A stretch of 9,544 bases of DNA from Clostridia bacterium (GCA_017464225.1 JAFUDW010000123.1:1-9544); one strand, 5' to 3'; shown: positions 1 to 6,291, counted from the stretch's first letter. A program made the numbers and translations. Notes: generated by a model not told the origin, from the letters alone.

Positions 1-16
1 AGCCTCCGAGGGTGGG

Positions 17-92
17 TGGTGGAGCTAAGGGGATTCGAACCCCTGACCTCTACAATGCGAATGTAGCGCGCTACCAACTGTGCTATAGCCCC
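17..92 (-). tRNA. tRNA-Ala, anticodon CGC
   Basis: Read on the minus strand, the 76 nt fold as a complete tRNA. The acceptor GGGGCTA pairs with TAGCTCC (one G-U), followed by A73 and an encoded CCA. The anticodon stem CTACA/TGTAG holds the loop TTCGCAT, giving anticodon CGC for the alanine codon GCG. The T-arm is AGGGG-TTCGAAT-CCCCT. The D-stem GCAC/GCGC has one mismatch. The gene sits at the end of a transcript that probably starts near position 423, so it would have an unusually long leader of more than 300 nt containing two extra copies of its own 5' end. Any terminator lies beyond the window edge. Confidence 0.93.
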
Positions 93-306
93 TTATTTGG
101 TAACTTTTCCGACCATATTTTACATCTCGTCGGATTTCGATGTCTCCGGGGCGGGAGTGCACAAGTGGCAGTTCGTTCTACCAACTGTGCTATAGCCCCT
201 TATTTGGTAACTTTTCCGACCATATTTTACATCTCGTCGGATTTCGATGTCTCCGGGGCGGGAGTGCACAAGTGGCAGTTCGTTCTACCAACTGTGCTAA
301 TGCCCC
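71..306 (-). repeat. 107-bp tandem repeat containing the 5' end of tRNA-Ala
   Basis: Positions 71-177 and 178-284 are identical over all 107 bp. A third partial copy (285-306) matches for 15 bp and then diverges (ctaatgcccc instead of ctatagcccc). Each unit begins, on the minus strand, with the 22 nt from the acceptor 5' strand through most of the D-arm (GGGGCTATAGCACAGTTGGTAG), followed by 85 nt of non-tRNA sequence. Only the copy at 71-92 continues into a full tRNA; the upstream copies have no anticodon arm, T-arm or 3' acceptor strand. Within the unit GCACA and TGTGC can pair around an inner GTT/AAC helix. Perfect identity suggests a recent duplication, gene conversion, or an assembly effect. 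Confidence 0.92.
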
Positions 307-423
307 GTCTATTCTGGGTTGCCCCAGTATCAATTTCCCAAATTAAGGGCTTTGGGGATAGGCCCTACGGGGATGCTTTTCTCGGATCGCCGATCGCATA
401 AACGCCCCGTATCTCGGTGACGG
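307..423 (-). other. Structured leader RNA region upstream of the tRNA-Ala repeats
   Basis: No credible gene is present, but the minus-strand transcript can form a series of hairpins. The first pairs 366-372 with 405-411 (7 bp), 373-376 with 396-399, and 382-385 with 390-393, making one long irregular hairpin of 46 nt. The second pairs 346-350 with 362-366. The third pairs 314-318 with 323-327 and is capped by a GCAA (GNRA-type) tetraloop. Helices this dense are unusual for a tRNA leader. The region could be the leader of the tRNA-Ala transcript or a separate small RNA. I do not recognise it as a known family. Confidence 0.45.
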
Positions 424-429
424 TTATAT

Positions 430-458
430 ATTATAGCAGGTTTGGGATCAAAAAGCAA
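430..458 (-). promoter_or_regulatory. Promoter for the structured leader and tRNA-Ala
   Basis: On the minus strand a -35 box TTGCTT (453-458) and a perfect -10 TATAAT (430-435) are separated by exactly 17 bp, with GC before the -10. The start should fall near 423. The same TTGCTT -35 occurs at the tRNA-Arg promoter in this window. Confidence 0.8.
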
Positions 459-514
459 GCCCTGACGCGGCAATTATTTGCGTTTTATTTTTGATTTTTT
501 TGCGCTTGTTTGCT

Positions 515-1075
515 TTAAGATTCCCGGATCGGCCCGGAACCTGTCCAGCGCAGACAGGTGCGATAGCCCAGCTTGGCATACCAGGGGGCCACGGCGGTGT
601 AGTGGATATAGCTGATATCATAGCCCTCTTGCCTGAGTAGAGCGGTGACGTCGCAGACCATGCGAAGGCCGATGCCCATGCGGCGGAAAGCCGGAACGGT
701 ACCCACGCAGCCCGGGCCCGCAACGCGTACTCGCCGGCCCGCCAGCTGATGGACGCCCATATCCTCTACCAGGCAGAAGCTGGCGATCCTGTCCCCGTAC
801 ATGCCGCAGTATACCCGGCTTTCCGGGGTGAACAGCGGCACCCAGCCTTCGCCCACCTGTGCCACTGCGGTCAAAAGCGCCTCGCGTGGGCCGGTATACG
901 GACCGAAGGTGACTTCCGGGGGAACGGGCAGCGGGAAATCGGCGGCGTCAAAATCCCGAAGCCACAGCAGCATTTCCTCAAATACCCTTTGATCGGGGAT
1001 GCGCTTGATGTTGGGCTGATCAAAAAAGCCCGGATGGATGCCTTCAAGCAGGCCGACGGCCTCCGCGTGATCCAT
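515..1075 (-). CDS. GNAT-family N-acetyltransferase
   Basis: Predicted cytoplasmic acetyl-CoA-dependent acyltransferase of 186 residues; substrate unknown. The GNAT core is in the C-terminal half. Motif A, for pyrophosphate binding, reads VGTVPAFRRMGIG at residues 124-136, with R131-x-x-G134-x-G136. A motif B-like segment WYAKLGY (165-171) follows, as in typical GNAT domains. Residues 1-80 are less conserved in appearance and may help form the acceptor site. An upstream in-frame ATG at 1123 exists, but the start at 1075 has an ideal AGGAGG seven bases before it and begins 2 bp after the lcp stop, so I chose it. The gene is therefore the second of an lcp-GNAT operon, with its ribosome site inside the end of lcp. 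No clear terminator follows. Confidence 0.85.
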   Translation of the reverse strand: MDHAEAVGLLEGIHPGFFDQPNIKRIPDQRVFEEMLLWLRDFDAADFPLPVPPEVTFGPYTGPREALLTAVAQVGEGWVPLFTPESRVYCGMYGDRIASFCLVEDMGVHQLAGRRVRVAGPGCVGTVPAFRRMGIGLRMVCDVTALLRQEGYDISYIHYTAVAPWYAKLGYRTCLRWTGSGPIRES

Positions 1076-1077
1076 AT

Positions 1078-2058
1078 TCAATCCTCCTGGCCATACAGGA
1101 ATTCCCGGATAGCGGTCTGGCATTTTTCCAGATTGGGCACAACGTAATAGGTATCGTTCATCGTTCTGCGGGTATAGGCGTGCTCGATGGGTACCCGAAG
1201 TGTTTCTATATCCATATTGCCGCCGTGGGCCAGCACGCTGGCCAGCAGCGAGGCCGCCCGGGCCAGCGTCACATTGGTGTTTACTTTTCCAATATATTCG
1301 GTGATCACGCCGGTGAGCGTCAGCATATCCAGGGAGCAGAGCTTTTGATAGATGGCTAGGATCACTTTTTGCTGGCGCTGCACGCGCACAAAATCGCTGT
1401 CCAGCTTGCGGATGCGGGCGTAGCTCATGGTTTGCAGGCCGTTCAATGTGCCGGTTCCGGCTTCCTTCAGGATGCCCTCGTCCCGGGGCGCGCCGCGCAG
1501 ATAATTATAGTACTCCAGGATGCCGTTCAGCTTTTTCATTTCGTCGGCGCTGACATCCAGCTCCACGCCGCCGATGGCGTCCACCAGAGCGGCCATCAGC
1601 GAGTAATTGACCGCCACATAGCCGTCCACGTGCACGCCGAAGCTTGATCCAAGTGTTTCAATCAGCAGGTCCGCCCCGCCGAAGGAATAAGCGGCGTTTA
1701 GCTTGTTGTGCCCGTGCCTGGGAATGGAAACATAGGTATCGCGCAGAAAAGAAACCAGCCGAAGCTGTCCGGTGCGGGCGTTGAAGGAGGCGAGCAGCAT
1801 GGTGTCGCTGCGGCCGGTGATCTTGTCCGTGGGGCTGTCGATGCCCAGCAGCAGCAGATTGTATATGCCGGATTTGCCCTCGGGAGGCAATTCGTATTCC
1901 TCGGGCAGCACCAGATAATCGGCGTCGCCGTTTTCGCTCTGGTACATTTCCCAGAGCAGCTGGGTGATCTCCTCGTCGGTTAGCGCCGCGTCCTCGCCCA
2001 GCGCCGCCGTGGGCAGCAGCGCCAGCGCCAGGAGCAGGCAAAGGAACCGCCGGAGCAT
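1078..2058 (-). CDS. LytR-CpsA-Psr (LCP) family cell-wall ligase, secreted or anchored
   Basis: LCP proteins transfer undecaprenyl-phosphate-linked glycopolymers (teichoic acids, capsule) onto peptidoglycan outside the membrane. This one has 326 residues. Residues 1-22 are a hydrophobic signal or anchor (RR near the start, then a Leu/Ala run ending TAALG). The LCP domain spans about 66-235: NLLLLGIDS (68-75), GRSDTM (82-87), FLRDTYVSIP (104-113), NKLNAAYSFGG (118-128), NGLQTMSYARIRKLDSD (206-222) and RVQRQQ (225-230). The acidic and arginine residues used for metal and lipid pyrophosphate binding (D74, R83, D85, R106, R217, R228) appear present. An AGGGGG site lies eight bases before the ATG. 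It is first in an operon with the GNAT gene and diverges from the metallophosphoesterase gene. Confidence 0.93.
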   Translation of the reverse strand: MLRRFLCLLLALALLPTAALGEDAALTDEEITQLLWEMYQSENGDADYLVLPEEYELPPEGKSGIYNLLLLGIDSPTDKITGRSDTMLLASFNARTGQLRLVSFLRDTYVSIPRHGHNKLNAAYSFGGADLLIETLGSSFGVHVDGYVAVNYSLMAALVDAIGGVELDVSADEMKKLNGILEYYNYLRGAPRDEGILKEAGTGTLNGLQTMSYARIRKLDSDFVRVQRQQKVILAIYQKLCSLDMLTLTGVITEYIGKVNTNVTLARAASLLASVLAHGGNMDIETLRVPIEHAYTRRTMNDTYYVVPNLEKCQTAIREFLYGQED

Positions 2059-2093
2059 GGCCGCCGCCCCCTTTCTCTTCGTGAATGAATTTT

Positions 2094-2122
2094 ATTATAG
2101 CATGTTTGCCGATTTCCCGCAA
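2094..2122 (-). promoter_or_regulatory. Promoter of the lcp-GNAT operon
   Basis: Minus strand: -35 TTGCGG (2117-2122), 17-bp spacer, perfect -10 TATAAT (2094-2099). The -35 is the left arm of an inverted repeat shared with the divergent promoter. Confidence 0.75.
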
Positions 2123-2135
2123 CGCGTATTGCGGG
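2116..2135. promoter_or_regulatory. Palindrome containing both divergent -35 boxes
   Basis: A perfect 7-bp inverted repeat (CCCGCAA and TTGCGGG, 6-bp centre) lies midway between lcp and the metallophosphoesterase gene. Each arm supplies the TTGCGG -35 hexamer of one promoter, with TATAAT 17 bp away on either side. Two polymerases could hardly bind at once, and a dimeric regulator bound here would cover both promoters. No regulator is identified. Confidence 0.6.
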
Positions 2136-2157
2136 ACGCCCTTTTTGCCTGTATAAT
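2129..2157 (+). promoter_or_regulatory. Promoter of the metallophosphoesterase gene
   Basis: Plus strand: -35 TTGCGG (2129-2134), 17-bp spacer, perfect -10 TATAAT (2152-2157). The expected start near 2164 leaves a leader of about 16 nt before the ATG at 2180. Confidence 0.72.
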
Positions 2158-2179
2158 AATACGCGAGGTGTTTATTGTT

Positions 2180-3412
2180 ATGAAAAAACTGCTTTGGCTG
2201 CGGTTCCTGCTGCTGATCCCCTGCGCCGCCCGGGCGGAGGGCGGGCTGCGCATCGCCGTTGCCAGCGATCCGCATCTGCTGTCCCCGGCTTTGGTGACCG
2301 ATCAGGAGCGGCTATTGCGTATCATCAGCGCGGCTGATGGCAAGGTAACCCATTATACCCCGGAGATCGTGGCGGCCTTTGTGGAGGAGATGCTGTCGCA
2401 GCGGCCTGACTGCGTGGTTCTCAGCGGTGATTTGACGCTGAACGGCGGCAATGAGAGCCACCGCGATCTAATCGCCCAGCTTGATCGGCTGTGGCAGGCC
2501 GGGATCCCCGTGCTGGCCATCCCGGGAAACCATGACTGTACAGGGAAAGCCTATCTTTTCGGCCCCCATGGCGCGCAGCCTGTGATCGGCACGAACGACG
2601 CGCAGTTCCGGAAAGCCTATGCCGATTTTGGCTTGAACGGCGCCATTGCCCGGGATGAGGCGTCCTTCAGTTATACCTACGCGCTTTCCGACGATCTTTG
2701 GCTGGTGATGCTGGATGCCAATACCGGCGAAGCGCCAAACAGCCTGCGGGAGGATACGCTGCGCTGGCTGGAGGATCAGCTCCGCGCCGCGCAGGCGGCG
2801 GGGGCGCGGGTGATCGGCGTCACCCATCAGAATCTGCTGGTGCATTACGCGGGCTTTGCCATCGGCTTCCAGATCGATAACGCCGACAGGCTGGCGGAGC
2901 TGTACGCCCGGTATGGCGTCAGGCTGCATTTGAGCGGGCATATGCACCTGCAGCATATAGGCGAGGAGGGCGGCGTGACCGAGATCGCCACCTCCTCTTT
3001 GGCGGTCTATCCGCACCATTACGGGATGATCACCGTTTCCGGCGACCGGGCGGATTACGCGGCCCAGCCGCTGAACGTGGAGACCTGGGCGCGGGTAAGC
3101 GGGATCGAGGATGAAAATCTGCTGAACTTTGACGCCTACAGCAAAGCCTTTTTTGATGGCTGCAACAGCGGCAGCCAGGCCGAGAGGATCAACGCCCTCA
3201 ATATTGAAGACGGCGAAAAGGCAGCCATGCTGGAATACTCCAACGAGCTGAACCGCTGCATCTTTGCCGGACGGGATCCCCGCTCCCTGGACGAAGCCAT
3301 GCTGGAGCTCTGGCAAAAATATCTGCCCGGCTCCTTCGGAAGCAGCTATATGCGGTGGATGCTGGACAGCGTCCCCCACGATATGCGGCAGGTTTCGGTA
3401 TCCCTTCGCTGA
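2180..3412 (+). CDS. Secreted calcineurin-like metallophosphoesterase
   Basis: Predicted extracytoplasmic dinuclear-metal phosphoesterase of 410 residues; substrate not predictable. Residues 1-19 form a signal peptide (KK, a Leu-rich core, then AARA with likely cleavage before EGG). All family metal-ligand blocks are visible: D30-x-H32, GD at 83-84 (GDLTLNGG), GNHD at 116-119, H216 in GVTHQ, and GHMH at 253-256. Beyond about residue 290 is a C-terminal extension of roughly 120 residues typical of larger secreted members. The open frame extends upstream to 1964, but that part runs antisense through lcp and its promoter. The start at 2180 gives the signal peptide, has GAGGTG nine bases upstream, and lies just after the promoter. 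It is divergent from lcp, so a cell-envelope role is plausible. Confidence 0.92.
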   Translation: MKKLLWLRFLLLIPCAARAEGGLRIAVASDPHLLSPALVTDQERLLRIISAADGKVTHYTPEIVAAFVEEMLSQRPDCVVLSGDLTLNGGNESHRDLIAQLDRLWQAGIPVLAIPGNHDCTGKAYLFGPHGAQPVIGTNDAQFRKAYADFGLNGAIARDEASFSYTYALSDDLWLVMLDANTGEAPNSLREDTLRWLEDQLRAAQAAGARVIGVTHQNLLVHYAGFAIGFQIDNADRLAELYARYGVRLHLSGHMHLQHIGEEGGVTEIATSSLAVYPHHYGMITVSGDRADYAAQPLNVETWARVSGIEDENLLNFDAYSKAFFDGCNSGSQAERINALNIEDGEKAAMLEYSNELNRCIFAGRDPRSLDEAMLELWQKYLPGSFGSSYMRWMLDSVPHDMRQVSVSLR

Positions 3413-3419
3413 AAACGGC

Positions 3420-3448
3420 TGGACAAAACCCGTTTTCCCTGTTATGAT
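3420..3448 (+). promoter_or_regulatory. Promoter of the MATE transporter gene
   Basis: TGGACA (3420-3425), 17-bp spacer, TATGAT (3443-3448), placed just after the metallophosphoesterase stop. Each hexamer departs once from consensus. Confidence 0.55.
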
Positions 3449-3489
3449 AAGGGCCGTTCCCCGATGAAACACGAAAGGACATTGCGAGC

Positions 3490-4884
3490 ATGGCGGCGTT
3501 CAGGATCAATCAGCGGCGGCAGGCCGACGAGGGCTATGGGATCACCGAGGGCGTGATCTGGAAACAGCTGCTCAAGTTTTTCTTCCCCATCCTGCTGGGC
3601 ACGTTTTTCCAGCAGCTGTACAACACGGCGGACGCCATCATTGTGGGCAAGTTTGTGGGCAAGGAGGCCCTGGCCGCCGTGGGCGGCGGAACGGGCACGC
3701 TGATCAACCTGATCGTGGGCTTCTTTGTGGGCCTGTCCTCGGGCGCGACGGTGATCCTGTCCCAGTATTACGGGGCGCGCAACCAAAAGCAGGCCAGCCG
3801 CACGGTGCACACCGCCATCGCCATGGCCGTTGCAGGCGGCGTGGTGATCATGATCGTCGGCCTGAGCATTTCACCGGTGATCCTGCGCTGGATGTCCACG
3901 CCGGAGGATGTATTTGATCTGGCGGTGACGTACACCCGCATTTACTTCTGCGGCATGATCCCCTCGCTGATCTACAATATTGGATCGGGCGTACTGCGGG
4001 CGGTGGGGGACAGCCGGCGGCCATTGTATTTCCTTATCGTTTCCTGCATGGTCAATATCGTGCTGGACGTGGCCCTGGTGCTGGGGTTTGAAATGGGCGT
4101 GGCAGGCGCGGCGCTGGCCACTATCCTGAGCCAGCTCTGCAGCGCTGTGCTGGTGATCATTACGCTGCTTCGCTCGCCTCATCCGCTGCGCCTGGATGTA
4201 AAGCAGATCAGGCTCCATGGCGATCTGCTGCGCAGCGTGGTGCGCATCGGCCTGCCCGCGGGCCTGCAGTCGGTCATGTATTCGCTGAGCAATCTGGTGA
4301 TCCAAGCCGCGATCAATGGCTTTGGTACCGATCTGATGGCCGGATATACCGCTTACAGCAAAATGGACGGCCTGTTCTGGATGACCATTAACGCCTTTGG
4401 CGTTTCCATCACCACTTTTGTGGGCATGAACTTTGGCGCGGGGCGGTTTGACCGGGTCAAAAAGAGCGTGCGCGTCTGCCTGCTGATGGCGGCGGGAGGC
4501 ACGCTGGCACTGAGCGCTTTCCTGCTGCTGCTGGGCAAGCCGCTGTTCCATCTGTTTACCGATGAAGAGGCTGTGATCGCCCAGGGCCTGATTGTGCAGC
4601 GGTTCCTGGTGCCCACCTTTATTACCTATGTTTGTATCGAGGTATTCAGCGGCGCGCTGCGCGGAGCGGGCGATTCGCTGATGCCCATGATCATGACGCT
4701 GCTGGGCGTATGCGTGCTGCGGGTGATCTGGGTGAAGCTGATCGCTCCCATGCGGCCCGACAGTTTTCTGTTCATGCTCTCCTGCTATCCCATCAGCTGG
4801 GTGCTGACCTCGATCCTGTTTGTGATCTATTACCTGACAGGCAGCTGGGTAAAGCGCTGCAAAGCCCGGATGGGACTGGAATAA
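3490..4884 (+). CDS. MATE-family efflux transporter
   Basis: An inner-membrane antiporter of 464 residues, the usual MATE size, expected to export drugs or metabolites in exchange for Na+ or H+. The sequence shows about twelve hydrophobic segments in two homologous halves (roughly residues 25-230 and 250-455). The first helix region contains the characteristic PILLGTFFQQLYNTADAIIVG (34-54). GALRGAGDS in the second half mirrors SGVLRAVGDS in the first, reflecting the internal repeat, as does the pattern FVGLSSGATVILSQYYGA. Substrate and ion coupling cannot be read from sequence. An AAGGA lies about ten bases before the ATG, slightly far. The gene has its own promoter and ends in a strong terminator, so it is probably monocistronic. 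Confidence 0.93.
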   Translation: MAAFRINQRRQADEGYGITEGVIWKQLLKFFFPILLGTFFQQLYNTADAIIVGKFVGKEALAAVGGGTGTLINLIVGFFVGLSSGATVILSQYYGARNQKQASRTVHTAIAMAVAGGVVIMIVGLSISPVILRWMSTPEDVFDLAVTYTRIYFCGMIPSLIYNIGSGVLRAVGDSRRPLYFLIVSCMVNIVLDVALVLGFEMGVAGAALATILSQLCSAVLVIITLLRSPHPLRLDVKQIRLHGDLLRSVVRIGLPAGLQSVMYSLSNLVIQAAINGFGTDLMAGYTAYSKMDGLFWMTINAFGVSITTFVGMNFGAGRFDRVKKSVRVCLLMAAGGTLALSAFLLLLGKPLFHLFTDEEAVIAQGLIVQRFLVPTFITYVCIEVFSGALRGAGDSLMPMIMTLLGVCVLRVIWVKLIAPMRPDSFLFMLSCYPISWVLTSILFVIYYLTGSWVKRCKARMGLE

Positions 4885-4886
4885 CA

Positions 4887-4925
4887 AACAGGCGGCAAGC
4901 CGTAAAAGCCTGCCGCCTGTTTTTT
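4887..4925 (+). terminator. Rho-independent terminator after the MATE gene
   Basis: An 11-bp perfect stem (4887-4897 with 4911-4921) is followed by a run of T to 4925, immediately after the stop codon at 4882-4884. Confidence 0.92.
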
Positions 4926-5188
4926 GCTATGAGATTTGAAAAGATACAGAGGCAATCTTTATCGGTGGGCTTGTGCCTATCATATTAATTCATGCCAGAT
5001 AGAATAAATTAAAGCGCTTCAAATAGTGTTAATTAAGCATTGAATTAATTCTTTAAGGTTGGGGAGCCAAATCTTTCGAGGTGTAATTATTGCCTTTATT
5101 GTTATACTGTATGGTTATCTATTGCTTACTTCTTAATGATTTACAAAACTATAGATGAACAAAGCGGGGTAATTTGACATTAATAGCT
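4926..5188. other. AT-rich intergenic stretch with no recognisable gene
   Basis: About 260 bp between the MATE terminator and the 3' end of hepT. It is much richer in A and T than the genes to its left, with scattered TTAA and TAAT runs. I see no open frame with a ribosome site, no RNA gene and no terminator with a convincing stem. It is probably the left edge of the acquired island that holds the toxin-antitoxin pair. Confidence 0.5.
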
Positions 5189-5533
5189 TTAATCCATTTT
5201 TTCAAGTATTTCTTTCATGCGGGACAGTAAGCCCGGAAAATCTTCCGTGATGGTTTCCCAAACAATGTGCAGGTTTACGCCATCATAATCATGAACAAGC
5301 CGATTGCGCATGCCGTACATGCTATGCCAAGGAATATCGGGATATTGTTTAACAATCGAGCGATCCAATAAATTGGTCAATTCGCCGATTTGCAGCACGT
5401 TAAATATACATGCCTCCTGGAGCATCGTGTTTTGCAGAAAATCCGCATAAGTTGTATCCGCGCAGTAAGTAAGCGTCCTTTGTATATGCGCAATGATCTT
5501 CTCCAATATTTGTATCGTCTTATTCATGCTCAT
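5189..5533 (-). CDS. hepT: HepT-like HEPN ribonuclease toxin of an MNT/HEPN pair
   Basis: HEPN-domain (DUF86) protein of 114 residues, the usual size. In characterised HepT toxins the RX4-6H motif forms an RNase site at the dimer interface, and a nearby tyrosine is AMPylated by the partner MntA to silence it. The signature is intact here: R76-NRLV-H81 followed by D82-Y83, inside the conserved context IPWHSMYGMRNRLVHDY (67-83). The protein is predicted to be all-helical and cytosolic. The start at 5533 has GGAAAGG six bases upstream; an ATG two codons later (5527) is the alternative. The gene overlaps the end of mntA by 14 nt, so the two are translationally coupled. Codon and base composition are AT-richer than the flanking core genes. 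Confidence 0.9.
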   Translation of the reverse strand: MSMNKTIQILEKIIAHIQRTLTYCADTTYADFLQNTMLQEACIFNVLQIGELTNLLDRSIVKQYPDIPWHSMYGMRNRLVHDYDGVNLHIVWETITEDFPGLLSRMKEILEKMD

Positions 5534-5822
5534 AGATTACCTTTCCGGTTTGCATGATTTCCCGGTCTATTCTGGAATTAGGCACGATATCCTGGGTGTC
5601 GATCAGGTCAACGGGACAATCCAGAGAACTGCAAACATCCTCCAGCAGGCCAAAAAAGCGAATCCCCCTCAATCCGCTGTCCACCATCAGATCAACGTCG
5701 CTGGCCGCGGTGGCCGTTCCTTTGCTGTAAGAGCCAAAGAGCATGGCTTTTTTTACTCCATTTTTTTGAAAGACAGGAGTCAGAATGGCTTTCAGCTCCT
5801 CCATTGTATACATGCGGGACAT
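5520..5822 (-). CDS. mntA: MntA-like nucleotidyltransferase antitoxin
   Basis: Minimal nucleotidyltransferase of 100 residues, partner of HepT. Family members use ATP to attach AMP to a HepT tyrosine, neutralising the toxin. The fold signature GSX10DXD is complete: G30-S31, then D42-V-D44 in ASDVDLMVD, with a third acidic residue in the segment VDLID (71-75). The open frame extends upstream to 5924, but those codons translate the tRNA-Arg gene. I chose ATG 5822, which has AAGG seven bases before it; ATG 5813 is possible. It is first in the operon and overlaps hepT. Only about 18 bp separate its start from the terminator of tRNA-Arg, so no separate promoter fits there. Confidence 0.9.
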   Translation of the reverse strand: MSRMYTMEELKAILTPVFQKNGVKKAMLFGSYSKGTATAASDVDLMVDSGLRGIRFFGLLEDVCSSLDCPVDLIDTQDIVPNSRIDREIMQTGKVIYEHE

Positions 5823-5840
5823 CCGATCACCTTCTATATG

Positions 5841-5873
5841 AAAATAACCCGGGAAACTTTCGTTTTCCGGGTT
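5841..5873 (-). terminator. Terminator or attenuator between tRNA-Arg and mntA
   Basis: On the minus strand AACCCGG (5867-5873) pairs with CCGGGTT (5846-5852). After one mismatch the stem continues as AAAC/GTTT around a GAAA loop, and ATTTT follows. It starts within a few bases of the tRNA CCA end. The T run is short, so read-through into mntA-hepT is likely. Confidence 0.72.
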
Positions 5874-5875
5874 CT

Positions 5876-5952
5876 TGGCGCGCCCCGCGGGATTCGAACC
5901 CACGACCTTTTGATTCGTAGTCAAACACTCTATCCAGCTGAGCTAGGGGCGC
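5876..5952 (-). tRNA. tRNA-Arg, anticodon ACG
   Basis: A complete 77-nt tRNA on the minus strand. The acceptor GCGCCCC pairs with GGGGCGC, followed by G73 and an encoded CCA. The anticodon stem TTTGA/TCAAA carries the loop CTACGAA, giving anticodon ACG (read as ICG, codons CGU/CGC). The T-arm is GTGGG-TTCGAAT-CCCGC. It has a promoter just upstream and diverges from tRNA-Trp. Confidence 0.95.
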
Positions 5953-5978
5953 ATCTGCTGTCCTGAAACAGCTTATAT

Positions 5979-6007
5979 AGTATAGCGCACATTGATAAAA
6001 AAAGCAA
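5979..6007 (-). promoter_or_regulatory. Promoter of tRNA-Arg (and probably mntA-hepT)
   Basis: Minus strand: TTGCTT (6002-6007), 17-bp spacer, TATACT (5979-5984). The start is expected near 5972, about 20 nt before the mature tRNA end. The A/T-rich tract just upstream (6008-6030) resembles an UP element. Confidence 0.75.
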
Positions 6008-6112
6008 GCTTTTTTTCTAAAAAATTTTTGGCAGGTTGTTTTCTGTATTTAAATGACAAGAAAATGAGGTAAACAGAGATGTCCTTTGCGCTTTGCAAAA
6101 AAAAGAAAACAG

Positions 6113-6141
6113 TTGACAAAATCTTTAAACAAGATTATAAT
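6113..6141 (+). promoter_or_regulatory. Perfect-consensus promoter of tRNA-Trp
   Basis: TTGACA (6113-6118), 17-bp spacer, TATAAT (6136-6141): an exact match to the housekeeping sigma consensus. An A-rich tract lies directly upstream. The start near 6148 leaves about 8 nt before the mature tRNA. Confidence 0.92.
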
Positions 6142-6155
6142 AGGCTACGTTGCGT

Positions 6156-6229
6156 AGGGGCATGGTGTAATGGTAACACGTGGGTCTCCAAAACCTTTGT
6201 TGAGGGTTCGAGTCCTTCTGCCCCTGCCA
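6156..6229 (+). tRNA. tRNA-Trp, anticodon CCA
   Basis: A 74-nt tRNA. The acceptor AGGGGCA pairs with TGCCCCT, then G73 and an encoded CCA. The D-arm is GTGT/ACAC. The anticodon loop CTCCAAA gives anticodon CCA (UGG codon). The T-arm is GAGGG-TTCGAGT-CCTTC. The anticodon stem has a mismatch at its outer pair (T-T) and one G-T. The 3' end is repeated twice downstream. Confidence 0.94.
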
Positions 6230-6291
6230 AATCAAAAGCCCCGCCTGTGGCGGGGTTTTTGAGTTGGCAAAATGCAATAGAGGACTCGAAC
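6206..6291. repeat. Imperfect palindrome centred on the tRNA-Trp terminator
   Basis: Outer arms 6206-6216 (gttcgagtcct, the tRNA T-arm) and 6281-6291 (aggactcgaac) are perfect inverses. Inner arms 6225-6245 and 6249-6269, including the terminator stem, match at all but two positions. Read-through RNA would carry a segment complementary to the T-arm of the tRNA. Read on the other strand, the right arm resembles a degenerate tRNA 3' end finishing in GCCA and is also followed by a terminator. Confidence 0.8.
6234..6260 (+). terminator. Rho-independent terminator of tRNA-Trp
   Basis: CCCCGCC (6239-6245) and GGCGGGG (6249-6255) with a 3-nt loop, followed by TTTTT. AAAAG on the other side makes it potentially bidirectional. 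Confidence 0.9.

Noticed and set aside
145..180. Possible tRNA-Gly-like 5' end on the plus strand within the 107-bp unit (GCGGGAG followed by a D-arm-like segment)
   Set aside because: No anticodon arm, T-arm or matching 3' acceptor strand follows; similarity is too short.
12..401. Open frames of 129 and 68 residues over the tRNA-Ala repeat region
   Set aside because: They translate the antisense of the tRNA and the 107-bp repeat, have no ribosome site, and repeat themselves only because the DNA does.
1964..2179. Extended N-terminus of the metallophosphoesterase
   Set aside because: It runs antisense through the lcp start and both promoters, and would bury the signal peptide; ATG 2180 has a ribosome site.
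2468..3472. Long minus-strand open frames opposite the metallophosphoesterase, MATE and yebC genes
   Set aside because: Shadow frames of GC-rich coding DNA with His/Gln/Arg-rich compositions and no ribosome sites or family motifs.
4929..4988. Nineteen-codon open frame in the AT-rich gap
   Set aside because: No ribosome site and it begins inside the terminator tail; chance expectation is high.
5823..5924. Extended N-terminus for mntA
   Set aside because: Those codons translate the tRNA-Arg gene and its terminator; ATG 5822 has a proper ribosome site.
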